From positions 13,748,501-13,812,500 of the forward strand of contig JAPYXD010000701.1 of assembly GCA_030998225.1 (NCBI GenBank): 64,000 bases of DNA, read 5' to 3'. The notes below the pieces were generated by a model, which ran no database searches, was not told the origin of the DNA, and worked only from the letters and a program-made list of their open reading frames with translations. The position numbers and the translations under genes were made by a program. Numbering within the stretch: the first letter of the stretch is position 1; each line of letters starts with the position of its first letter. Shown here one piece after another: positions 11,746 to 23,900 of the stretch. The stretch comes from Diplolepis rosae. Lineage: Eukaryota; Arthropoda; Insecta; Hymenoptera; Diplolepididae.

Positions 11746-12746
11746 AACGTCAAAATAAAAAAGTATCATAGCGAGTGAAAGAGAAACAAATTGAAATGAA
11801 TCAATGCTTTTAATTCTTGTGAATCTCGTTTTATGCACATTTGAAATTATTCGACGAATTGAAAAGAATTCGCCTTTTTCCAATTTTCCATGAATTTTTA
11901 CAAATAGAATTTTAGGATATTCAATTCGCTCCTTCCAATTGCCATAAATTGTCAGTCTAGTCTAATTCGTATTTGTCACAAAACACAATTCAGAAGAGAT
12001 TCTAAAAGATACTTTTCAATTTTTCTCAAACCATCCTTTTTTCTGTGTGTTTATTTTTCGTACACAATTTTCTGTGCTCTTAATAATTCAGAAAATAACT
12101 AAATAGTTATCACTAAAACTCAAATCTTCACTAAGAAGACTCTAAAAGTCCCAGTGATTGTCAAAATTGTTTTCCTACATACAAAGAAACTTAAAGTTCA
12201 ACATTAATGTTTCCATTGTCTATGATACTTTTAAATCAAACCGTTCTCGTCGATTTGGAATGTCTGTGTCAATAAAATATAATAGCTCACATAGTCAATC
12301 ACATGTTTCGAAGACGTATCCGTGAAAGTTTATCCTACACGGGCTGGTGCTCGTTGCATTGTGGGTTAGACAAATACAATAATACAATATAGTACAGTTC
12401 AGTACAATAAACAATACAATAGAGTACAATAAAATAAAATAGAATAATGATATAACGAGTACGTGTGCCTGGGCAGATGTTTTCTCGGGAAGGTTCGCAA
12501 CCTTAATCTCAATTAAAGTTAATCTCCTATGCCCCAGTTTAACTCTAAATTGATTTCTTTTCTATCCACATTATCTATGTGCAGCTAAATAATCTAATGC
12601 GGGAAAATAAACTGCAATAAACTAGCCCAACTTTGCTTGAATTTAACTTTTTTAAGATACAGATCACGGTAGCTTAGTAATATAGCAAAGTAAGGCGATA
12701 AGTTTCTGAGAAAATAGGGTTCTGATCCGTGCTAAGTTACTGAAGA
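11746..12746. other. Spacer with an ACAATA-type low-complexity run
   Basis: Near 12370-12450 there is a run of AATAC/ACAATA-type imperfect repeats (TACAATAATACAATATAG). Nothing else is recognisable. Confidence 0.4.
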
Positions 12747-13857
12747 TAGGGCCGAATTTACCGACGAGGGCGCCCTGGGCAAACTAGAATAACCGCCCCA
12801 CCCTTCTATTACTTAAACAAATGAACTTATACATGTTTTTAAACTACTCTCTAAATCTGAATCAGTCAAATTTTTACAGATTGAACCAGTGATTTGCCTT
12901 TTCACTGATTCACCGGTGAAAAAATATATTTCACTGTTGAATCAGTTGATTATCACTGACTGAATCAGTGGAAAAATATTTTCACTGTTAAATCAGTTAA
13001 TTTTCACTGATAATCGGTAGATTTTGACTGAATCATATTTAGAAAGTATAAACACGCTACCTTTCAGAATCAAACCCATCGCTTCTTTTCTAAATAAATT
13101 GTAGGCATGAAGGATATATATCTTCTTTATACAAATTTTTCCAAATCATTTCAGTCGATTATGTCGATAATTAGAAGAGTGAAAGCGTTCCTTTTTTCAC
13201 AGAAAAAATTGTTCAAATATATATCTTTTTTATTCATGCATAATCAAGCTCAAATTCTACTTGTAGAATTGTCAACAAATGCGATACATTGAATAAGAAA
13301 ATTAGCATATAATTAGATACGAGTTTTCAAAAGCACTTTCGCCTGGTTTTTTAATTGGCGAAATCTGTAATCAAATCTTCGAAATTTTGTTAATTTTGTG
13401 ACTTCGTCAACAAAAATTTATAAATTGATACTATTCAACAGTTTTGACCATGTTTTGACAATTAAGTATTGAAGGTTAGGAACAATTCAACAACCAATGT
13501 ATCACTTCTGTTAATGATGGCCTTTTCGAGCGCCAATATCGGCACTTGTATAAAAACTTTGAAGCTTAAATCCAAGGGCGGGACATTCAACTGTATAAAT
13601 TCATCGATGTTTTAAATGTGATCGAGGGCGCGCGCATTTATTATTGTCAAGGCGCGAGTTTTTAAAAATAAAAAGAGTGATTACGTTCTAATGAGATTCA
13701 TAGTATAAGGGATCTAGATTTTTTGGTTTTTAAGTATTGACAATGTATATTTAAGAATTTTGAAGAAAAATGCACAGAAACCCTCATTTTTGCAGCCTTC
13801 TTTGAGGCGCTCCCTGAGCAGCTGCCCATGTTGCCCTTGTGTAAATTCGCCCCTGGT
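12747..13857. mobile_element. Putative inverted-repeat element, ~1.1 kb, GC-rich ends
   Basis: Left end AGGGCCGAATTTACCGACGA, followed by CGCCCTGGGCAAACTAG, resembles the reverse complement of the right end (AGGGGCGAATTTACACAAGG, then GCAACATGGGCAGCTG). The match is imperfect over about 40 bp. It contains a MITE A insertion. No transposase is visible. Confidence 0.4.
12847..13046. mobile_element. MITE family A copy, 200 bp, TA target
   Basis: Termini CTCTCTAAATCTGAATCAGT and TTTAGAAAG (one substitution in the terminus), flanked by TA on both sides. The interior has the usual alternating TTTCACTG and AATCAGT blocks. Confidence 0.85.
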
Positions 13858-14427
13858 AGTACTACCTATTATAGAATATCGCAACTAGTTACCGATTCTC
13901 AATAACTTAACGTGGATCAAAATTATTCTCGCTCGCTAACTTGGTGCCATACCCACTTTTTTGAACTAATTAGATCTAATGTAAAAAAATGTCAGAACCC
14001 GAATCACAGGTATATCTGCACAGGACACAAAAATGAAGACTTTATACACAAAGCGAGGAATACAATGACTGACGAAAATGAAGATGAGAAACGTTGCTTC
14101 ATCGGATCCTGAGGTTCCACTAGGAGAATAAAAAATCTAAGAAATATCTAAATTTAAAATACAGAAGCTCTAATCAAACCCTGATAAAAGAACTCGTTGG
14201 GAATTCCTCTTGAAACACAGGGTCATGAATTCACGAAAAATAGTAGAGTTCTCCTATTTACATTAAATTTTTCAATCTAGAACTTTCGCGTTTTCACAAA
14301 TTAATTAACTAATTGATTTAGCATTTGAATCGCCCAGGATGCGACCAAGGAAAATCGTGCAGGGCGAGAATGCACTCTAAGTGAGGTTAGAATTGTCCTC
14401 GTCCGAGATAGAGTCCGGATACTAGGC
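13858..14427. other. Spacer downstream of tyrosine hydroxylase, includes its 3' UTR
   Basis: The minus-strand tyrosine hydroxylase stop codon is at 14428-14430, so the 3' UTR runs into this stretch. On the minus strand the first clear AATAAA is near 13637-13642, which would give a UTR of ~790 nt; variant signals nearer the stop cannot be excluded. A 66-codon plus-strand ORF (13912-14112) is not supported by anything else. Confidence 0.4.
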
Positions 14428-14956
14428 TTATGCAAAAGACGATCTCATTTTAGTGAGTGCATTTGTCAAATGAGTCATCTCAAGATTAATCTGAGAGACC
14501 AGGTTCTCCAGCCTGTCAACACTGTCAAGAACCTCTACACGTTGTGTGTGGGGGTTGTACCTGACTTCAAAAGGTCGACCCATGGTGCTGACCCAACGAC
14601 GGAATTTTTCCTTAGCGTCTTCGAAACTTTCAGCAACATAGTAAATAGGTTGATACTCCTGATCCTGATAAGGTTGAAGGGCTGTGATCGAAGGTTCGAA
14701 GGGTCTGTGTTCACATTTGTCACTGATGGAGTGAAGGAGTTCTCCATAGGCTGAGAGAAGACCAGCTCCATAGGCTTTGACCTCTTTGCCTTCCCTGCAG
14801 AGACCAAATTCAACAGTAAACCAGTAGATCGTTGAAAGTTTTTCTATTTCCTCATCTGATGCACCCAGAGAAGCCAGACCAATTTCCTGAGAAAACTGGG
14901 CGAAGCTTTGGTCCGCCAGGAGTGGCATGTGGCCCAAAAGTTCGTGAATGGCATCC
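14428..14956 (-). CDS. ple: ple coding exon 6 (catalytic core, C-terminus, stop)
   Basis: 529 nt starting in phase 2 after TTTCTTTCAG. It carries HELLGH (two iron histidines) and the TVEFGLC glutamate, [12 protein letters not shown], the SESFEDAK-like [14 protein letters not shown], and the C-terminal helix with [10 protein letters not shown]. It ends in TAA. Confidence 0.97.
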
Positions 14957-17900
14957 CTGAAAGAAAATAAAATCATTATGAAGAGAAAGTTTAATATTGA
15001 AATTAATTTTTGAAAATTAGTTTTTGACCAATATGGCCCTTAGGCCATAGATCAGCCGGACCATATGGACAAAATATATATTAATTTATTCCTGTAAGAT
15101 AACTTTTTTAATCCACAAAATATCTTTCTGGAAATTTGGGAGACTTGATGGAAGATAATAAAGAACCTTTATCCTGAATGTGCCATTTTTTAAATTGTAA
15201 AATGTCTGCTATTATATTGACCCATAATTCACAGAATTTTTATTAATTTCTCGTTGCTTTGGCATAGGTTAAAAATTATCAATGTTAGATATAAAAATAC
15301 GCAAAAGAGGAAGGCAAACGTTTCGGCTACATATAGGGGCCCTCTCCAGTGCCATAATTTAATAGATTAATTCAAAATTTCTGTAAAAGACTAAAATATA
15401 GGAGATAATTAAAATAAGGATAATCATAGAACTCAAAAGCTTATCTCGTAACTTGCAATCCAAAATGAAGTAGTCCGGAACATTTTTTAAAATTAAAGAT
15501 TAAAAGGAAACTGACCCTATGCCAAAGCAACGAAAAATCAATAATAAAGAACGTCTATTAAGTTCTTTTTGTGAACATTTTGAAACCATTTTTTATAGAG
15601 AATATAAAACTGGAAGAGTTATCGATAATTTATTAGAGTTAACTTTAAAAGTTTTGAAAAATTTTCATTTTTTTTTGTACATTGAAAACGTTATATGATA
15701 GGAATTTTTGATGGAATTTGGTCACGTGATCCGGTTGATCTATGATCCTAATAGATTAAAAAGATTTCTCTTCCTTCGAAATTAGAAAGAGACCTAGGTA
15801 ACAAAACGTGATGAAAATATAATGTCTTTCAGAAAATTATGTTTTCATTCTCTCCCATTTCTCTGAGATCGAGTTCATGGAGAATAAGTTCGCAACTGCA
15901 AAAGTGAGTTATCAAAGTCGTCGCGTTGTTAAAAGCCAATTAGAGTTCCATTATAAGCTTAGAGAGGTGTGGTAATTTTATTATGATCGTCCTCTGTACA
16001 TCATGCCCCGTCATAATGCAATATCGATTGCTAACCCGTAGTTATGCGTGAGAGCAAAAATTATTAAAGGAAGCATAAGTTAAGAAGATAAATTCCAAAA
16101 ATCAGGAAGCAAAAATAAATTTAAAAATTTTTATTTCAGTTTTTTAACATTTAAAATTTTTCTATTATATATATTTTATATCTTCAACCTCCACGCCTTT
16201 TCTTTTCTAAAATTGTCTATTCCCAATTTTTTAATTTTTTAATCCTGAATTAAATTAAAAATTAAAAAAAAATTAAAATATTAAATTATAAGTGTTTTAT
16301 TTGCACTTTCTAAAATTTTAATAGAAATTGCTCAAATTTTTTCGAACTTCTTTGTAACCTTTTAAATTCAATAGAAATCTTTCTAAATCTTATCAAATGT
16401 TTCAAGCTTTTTCAAGATCAAGTCGGTTTGTAATCGTTTTACTATGATTAATGGGTTAATTTTACAAGTTTTTGGTAAACTTGTAGCCATTAACTGTGGA
16501 ATTTAACAATAGTTATATTAATTTCATCCTAAAACTGTAAAATTACTATGATTAATCAGTGGACATAAAGATAACTACGATTAGTGTGGTAAATTTCAAC
16601 CATACTGTAACCGATTTTATTGTGCACTTTTGCAAGATTTCTTTAAATGCACTAAATGTAATGTAATCCACATTACAAGGAAAGTGTAAAATATTAGAAT
16701 GACGGGGATTTTACCACAGTTTATTTGTAATTCCAGCGTTAAACGTTTCGTGAATCGTGGCGCTGCGATATTTTGGCGCACGACAATAAACAAAAGGCGT
16801 GCCGGCTGACGCCTGTTTTCATTACTATTGAGACTATTAAATTGGTAGGTATACATTGTACCATAGTTTTAGTTGCCCAAAATTTCAATTGCCCATAAAA
16901 TCACCGGACGTCACTATATTTGAAAAGCAGTGTTAGACGAAGATTATGAAAGGAATGTGTTGGCAAAAACTGCGAGGATTGCAAGATGCAGGATTCCTAT
17001 ACATTTCCCTGAAGCGCTCTCTACCGCCTATATTTGATATATACTTGCAATTTTTGCCAACGCATTCCTTTCATAATCTTCGTCAAACACTGCTTTTCAA
17101 ATATAGTGACTTCTGGTGATTTTATGGGCAACTAAAACTATGGTACAATGTATACCTACCTATTAAATTAGCATGCGACACTGGCGGTCATTTCACGAAC
17201 TACACAATATGGCCGCTACCACGGACAAACGACAATGTTTTCATAAGGAGTAATTGAGTTATTTGCCTTTTTATTTTGTAATCAATTCCGTGTTGTGAAT
17301 TTTTAATCGATACCGTGTTGTAAATAAAATGGAATTCCCGACCGGGTATAGGAAAGCAAGCGGTGGTGGACGTTGTTGCGTTCCAAATTGTGAATCCGTG
17401 AAGAGAAAAAGTAACAATATTAGTTTTCACGCCGTGCTAGCACGAAATAGCGTTCAAAAAGTTGAACGAAAAATTTATTCAGTGATTCGGAATACGTCAA
17501 TGAACGGGCTGAGTGGCTATGGATTCTTAAAGTTAAAGACGAGGAAAAGGAACTTTTAGTTTGTTCGCTGCACTTTGTAAAAGACGACTACAGTTTTCCA
17601 GGTAATTAATTTCGTTTAAAGTGATTGTGTACATGTAGTTCAATTAATATTTATGAATATACTTATAAATGATAAAAAGTAGCATCGCATAAAAATATGT
17701 ACACATTATTTTTTTATTATATACTTTATTTATACTTCTTCGCTTTTTTCTGAATATTATGCATTTAACATTGAACCGTATGGTAATTAATGGTCGTAAA
17801 AATATTAATTATTGTTAACGAATTCGAAGTTTCATCGAAAATGAGAAAAAATGGTATATTATATGCAGGATGTAATTGTATCACAAAATTTATATAAGCA

Positions 17901-20900
17901 ACCATTTTTTCTCATATTCGATATGATATAATAATTTTTGTAATATTTCAATATAATATCACGTCTGAGAGCTTTTTTGCATTAATGTAACATTTTTTCC
18001 TACAGAACTCGATGCCAAATTTCGAATTTAAAAAAAAAACAGTCGTCCCGCAGAGTCCGAATGGAAATAATGAGAAAATTCTGACCAATTTACAGAGAAA
18101 AAAACGAAGAGTGAGTACTGTGTTTGTGAACGAAAATGTCACTGGGTTACTGCATAACAAGTTAATAACTTTCTTTACAGGAAGCGAGAGGTCTAAAAGA
18201 CAGAAGAAAAGAATTCCGAGGAACCAGATGAGCAACAGTGGCTTGAGCCGGCTTTGCAGGAGCAATCCATCTTTTTGACGAAAATGTCATTGTTTTTGAA
18301 GTAAACGGACGATTACATTGTTAAATTCCCGGTCGCAACACGTGGATCAGCTGTTATTCCGCTTGTTTGCAAACATAAAGCGTATAACTGTATGTTTGCA
18401 GCAGTTCTTTCCGTCACCCCGCACATAACTAAGAGGCCAGAATTTATAATTTCTTAGCCTTCGCGCATATTTCGCGTTGTAGGAGTTGCTGCAGTGTATC
18501 TGCATAACTCCTCCAGCGATACCGTCAACATTTTTCGGCTTCACTCGCGTAATTTGGGAAAAATCGCGATTTTACCCATACTTCCAATGATATTTTGCCC
18601 GTGGTAGCGGCCATACTTGCTTCGGCACAGCAGCGCCGCCTTTCCCGCGGTGGTAGTTTTTTTCGTCAATTCACAAGTTATAAAATATTTGTTTCTTCTG
18701 TGTAATGTGATATGCAAATAAGAAATACGGTAAGTAAAAAACTTCCCTGTTAAGTTTGTGTAGAAATAGGGTTATCACGAGGCTGCAGAATTAGAGATTA
18801 TGCGGCTTGTAAATTTTAAGGTTATGTATGTGTTTTCACGATTTGTGGTAATTTCTTAGATTTTTTTTATCCGTCATATAAAATTTGTATGAAATCTTAG
18901 ATATCTTTGTGAAATATTTTTTAATGTTATAATCCTTGTGATAGCCTAGCGCATGCGCAATGAAATACACCTCTGCCATTTTACACTGAGAGTTGAATTT
19001 TACATCAGGAACATAAAAGTACACTGTCTGAAAATGATGTTACGGGAATTTTCATCTCCGAATGTAATTTTCAACTTTCCAATTACTTTCACACCATTTT
19101 GGTAATATTATCTCGATTAATCAGAGTTATCTGTATGTTCACTGATTAATGTGGTAATTTTCAATCATTTTTTTTTTTTTTACAGTGTACTCTTTCAATC
19201 ACCCAAGATTAGAAAATTTGTTTCGATCAAACAAAAAATTGAACCTTTCAAAAAACAAATTAGAATCTACATAGAAAGTTGAAAATTAGAATGTGGGCAA
19301 ATTCAAAAATGTTAAAAATAGAAAATTCAGAAAAAGGTTTTGTGGTTACCGAATTAAAAAAATCCTTTCCTCTCAGTGAAACTTGGTAACACAAAATTGT
19401 TGATGTCTCTGAATTAGAATCTAACTTTAGAATTGAAAAATGAAAAATACCGAATCCAGTATCGTTGGGCAAATGACAAAAAGTTAAAAATGCTTACGGT
19501 TCAGGTGTGTGATATGGACTGTTGATGTGACGAATATACTGAGTGCTCTGGAAGATCCTGAAAGCCAAGCTGGACAGGAAGTCCCTGGCAGTGAGCAAGC
19601 CAGCAGCAGGACGAAGAGTAAATCCTGTTTCTCTCTTCAAGAAGTCACTGACTTCCTGGAGTTGAGGAACTCGAGTAGGTTCAAAAATGCCTTCATCCTG
19701 GAGTTTCTTGAAGCTTCTCTGATATTCAATGCAAGCATGTTTAGGAACCAAATCAATCAAAGTGTTGAAAACACGATTCCAGGTGATGTTCTCAGTTTCC
19801 GTGTATGGAATTCGAGGGATTGGATCACCATACTTATAGGCAAAAGCAATTTCAGCAATAACTTTCCTACGAGCTCTGTATTCCTTATCAGCAAAACCAG
19901 GGTGGTTCATGTCTAGGTCTGGTTCATATTTCGTCATCAAATGGTTGCAGTTGTCAAGTTCAGATGCATGTTTTGGGAACCAGGGATCCTTGATGCTCAC
20001 AGAGTTATCAGCTAGAAGAGTTACTCCAGCAAGAGAAGAGCTCTGCCTAAGATTTCTGATCAACTGGAGAAGACTCTGCCTGGTCATGTCCACCTTCACC
20101 AGAACATCAAACTGAAGACCTTCTTTTTTGGATGGACGAGATTCGACATGAGTCACAGACCCCTTGAAATTTTCAATCGTTTTCAAAATGCGAGAGAGGG
20201 AACTTATTCCTTCACGAAGACGAAGAATCAGGGCTGCTTTTTGCACACCATTATCACCTTCTGGACTTTCAGCAATTGTTTTTGCTAAAACGACTTCTTC
20301 TTCTGTCAAGCCTGCATCTAAAATAGAGAATAGAATCCACCATAAATAAAGTACTTCTTTAGATTTCCACTCATCTTTCAAATCAACTTTCTGTTTCCGT
20401 ATTGATTAATTAAATAGCCACACAAAAAAAAAGTTCTGAGCTCTGGGGTCAGACCATGTATACTATGTGTTTTTGGGGTCGCTGAATCTGAATCCGGAGT
20501 CATATAAACCCCATCGGGTCAGCGTTTCACCATAACCCCTGAAAACCCCATCATCTAAGCTATATAAGCTCGTAACGATAGACCCGTTACATCAAACCTC
20601 GTAACCCTCTAATACTACAACCCCGTTACCCCTAACGTCATAATCTCTCACCCCATAACCATTATTACCCAATAACCCTATAACCCCATATATCGAAGGA
20701 AAATAGTTTATTACGGATAATCTGTATTATTGCGAGTTGTCAGAGAGGTTCGAGATACCTTATACCCGTTACATTAAACCCCGTAACCCCTTAACAATAT
20801 AAAACCAAAACCCCCCACACTATAACCCCATAACTCATAAACCCATAACACGATAACCCTATATCGAAAGGAAATAGTTTATCACGGGCAATCTGTGTTA

Positions 20901-23900
20901 ATGGTGCTATGGGGTTATTGTGTTTAAGGTGATGGATTTAAGGTTTCCCGAATTTCTGTTACAACTTTCAATAATACAAATTGCCCGTGACAAACTATTT
21001 CCTTTCGATATAGGGTTATGGTGTTGGGGATTATGGGGTTAAGATGCGGGGGGTTTTGGGATTATAGTGTTAATGGGTTACGGGGTTTAATGTAACGGGT
21101 ATAAGGTATCTCTAACAATCTGACAACTCGCAATAATACAGATTACCCGTAATAAACTATTTCCCTTCGATATATGGGGTTATAGGGTTATGGAGTAATA
21201 ATGGTTATGGTGTGAGAGGATATGACGTCATGGTGTTAGGGGTTATGTGGTTGTAGCGTTAAGGTGTTACGAGGTTTGATGTAACAGGTTTATCGTTACA
21301 GGCTTATATAGGTTAGATGATGGGGTTTTCGGGGGTTATGGTGAAACGCTGAACCAATAGGGTTTATCTGACTCCGGATTTAGATTCAGCGACTCCAAAA
21401 ACATATAGTATACATGGTCTGACCTCAGGACTCAAAACTTTTTTTTTGTGTGGCTGTGTTATGTATATATAAAGTGAAATCTAAAAGTAGAAGAGAAATT
21501 AAATTGCTTATTCTTGTGACATAGTAGAAAAGAATAAAAATGCTCTGCATTATCGCCCGTGGACGTGATCTCTGGAAAAGGGAGAAGAGGGACAGAAAAA
21601 GGCATAACTGGGTAATAAATTTTTCTCTGGAAGGCTTTTTAGATCTGGGAAAGCTTCGCGAGTAGGTCACAATAAGAGGGTGGCAAGTGAAGGGGAGCTG
21701 AATGGAAGAAAGGAAGAAAGGACAACTCGTAATGCGATTCTAAACGCACAAAAAGTAGTTTTCAGCTGGGGTCGAGTAATTCAAGTATCGATCGGGCACT
21801 TGTCTCCTCACAACGGATACTGTTTTACTCTTGATTTCCTCTTCTTTTGCAATTTTTCCCATTTCTTTAATCTTTTTCACACTTTTTGTCATTTTATTTT
21901 TTCATTTTATGTACTTTTCATTATTCAGGACTCAATTTTTAAAAGAGGAAACTCACCATCATCATCTCCTGGTTTGCCTTCACCGTCTGAAGAAGATGCC
22001 TCAGCTTTGGCTTCTAAAATTTACGAACGTACAGTTAACAATCGTGCACATGCAAAATAGACTAAAACTTAAAGATATAAATAGTTATTGGAAATTAAAG
22101 GAAAAATAAATACAAATGCTCACCATTTTTCTTAGCTGCACAACTTAACGATTCGGATTGATCATCATCACTAGATGAAGTGTAGGGTTCATCTTCAAAT
22201 TGAGTTTGACGTTCCTGATCATGCACAATAGCTGAGTCCGAATTATTGTCTAATTTTCGAATAAAAATCAAAACGTCATGCAACATCAAGTACAGATCAA
22301 GTCATAATTATTACGTACACATCGAAAGCAGATAGAAATATATTCAAAACAGTAAAAACTCCCGTATTGAACTTGAAATGATTTTCAATACGAGAAATTT
22401 ACTGTATTTGGGAATTAAAGTTATCTATTCATGCAAAGATTGATTAAAATTGAAACATTAAGAAAATATTGAAATTTAAGGATAATAATCAACCTTTTTT
22501 AATTTAATGGAAACTTACCATTGGCTCTTTGTCTAGCCTCCTCAAGCACGCTTTGCTTCGTTTGTTTCACAACCAAAGTTTCGAAGCGAGCATCGTCTAC
22601 GAGTGAACGACGTCGTGCTGGATAACCATTCTGAAAAATTAATTATAATAATAAATTAACCTTTAGGATAAAATAGTATACAAATTTAATTCAAAGGTTA
22701 AATTAAAAAAAAATAAAGTATCTAATACAAAAGAACCTATCGAATGAAAAACATTGTTATTTCTATGTAATAATTAAATTTCATGCAGAATTCTTATCGT
22801 GGCCCAGACCAGGCCCATGTCTGGCAATCCTTGAATTAGAATTAATCGCCAAGCTAGGTTCAGACCTGGACTAAAACCAATTTATGAAACGTCATCTTTT
22901 TTTTTAATCAAGAAGCGATTTGCCATGTCACAGCCTATTTAGTGTTGACATCATGAAACGTTTGACTTGGCTTTGGCCTGGCGAATGGTTTATTACAATG
23001 TCATTTTATAGATTTCCAATCTATCTATTGTAAATGTCCAGATATAGGTAAATCCTATATCCAGTGTAAATTCCTCTATAAAAAGTAACTCGTTACAGTT
23101 ACGTTACTTTACAAAAAAAAATTAACTCGTTACAGTTACTAGTGAAAGTAACTTAAGTTACTTTAAAAGTTACTTTTCATACCTCCCACTCCTAATTCTT
23201 TAATCTGGAAAGATTAAAATAAAATGATTTTTTAAAAAATATAAAATGCAAAATACGCAACGTGTTCCGATAAGTGGAGAATATATATTTCAACTATACA
23301 TATAAGTATATCTGAAATACGTTTAACAGCTTATAATATATTTGAAAGAATCTAGAATCTGGTCATAAATAAATATCTCACCGCGCACAATTTTTAAAAT
23401 TTTCATCCTTTGTATAAAAGCGATCAAAAGAAAGATATACAAAAAAAATACAAAGTAACGAAAAAGTAACTGAAAAAAAAGTTACCAGTTACTGGGAAAA
23501 TAATAACTAAGTTATCTTACAGTTACTTTTTTCGAAAAGTAACGAAGTTACTAAAAAAGTTATAAGTAACGTAACTTTTAAAGTTACTTCGTTACTTTTA
23601 ACGAGTTACTACCCAACACTGGAATTTGCAAAGGAATCAAAGTAACCCAAATGCGCACCCGAATGGAATCCTGAATAAATTTCAGGCCTGATGATCCTTA
23701 TATGGGGATTTATGTCAGGGTAAGAACAATAATTAATACCCATTAATGAAATAATGAACTTTGAGATCAGGAAATATTCGATCAGGGCAATAAGTTCTGG
23801 CAATTAGTTTGATCTTTTGCCAACTACCGTAGTTTCCTGACTGATCTTTGAATTGTCCCCTTACAAGGGAGAACAAAGGTCTCTGAATTAGAGCGACTCT

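Larger units (their letters stand above)
15040..15751. mobile_element. Inverted-repeat element with a nested insertion, ple intron 5
   Basis: Ends TTAGGCCATAGATCAGCCGG and the complement of TTAGGATCATAGATCAACCG match over about 20 bp. Without the nested 374-bp element it is about 330 bp. A relative with almost the same end, flanked by TTAA, lies at 42355-42669. Confidence 0.6.
16532..19190. mobile_element. ~2.66-kb DNA-transposon relic with degenerate terminal inverted repeats and THAP fragments
   Basis: The left end (ACTGTAAAATTACTATGATT, then AATCAGTGGACATAAAGATAA) is a degenerate reverse complement of the right end (ACTGTAAAA..ACCACATTAAT, then CAGTGAACATACAGATAA). Inside lie a foldback MITE (16843-17160) and a broken THAP-domain gene (17329-18279), itself flanked by ATGGCCGCTACCACGG (17208) and its complement near 18602. 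THAP domains occur in P-element transposases, so P-like ancestry is possible, but no catalytic domain is recognisable. Confidence 0.5.

Noticed and set aside
13912..14112. 66-codon plus-strand ORF downstream of ple
   Set aside because: No domain, no splice partners and it overlaps the likely ple 3' UTR.
14470..14813. ORFs of 92-94 codons overlapping ple exon 6 in other frames
   Set aside because: They are shadows of the tyrosine hydroxylase exon, whose frame is confirmed by the HELLGH and VEFGLC motifs.
19509..20115. Plus-strand ORFs of 135 and 68 codons opposite ple exon 5
   Set aside because: Antisense shadows of a long conserved exon; no independent domain.
20600..21250. Telomere-like CCCCATAACCC repeats
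   Set aside because: They lie in mirror order inside a foldback within an intron, irregular in spacing; not a telomere or an interstitial telomere array.
21680..22109. Plus-strand ORFs of 126 and 92 codons over ple exon 4
   Set aside because: They only appear open because they cross the 57-nt acidic exon and an intron; no recognisable domain.
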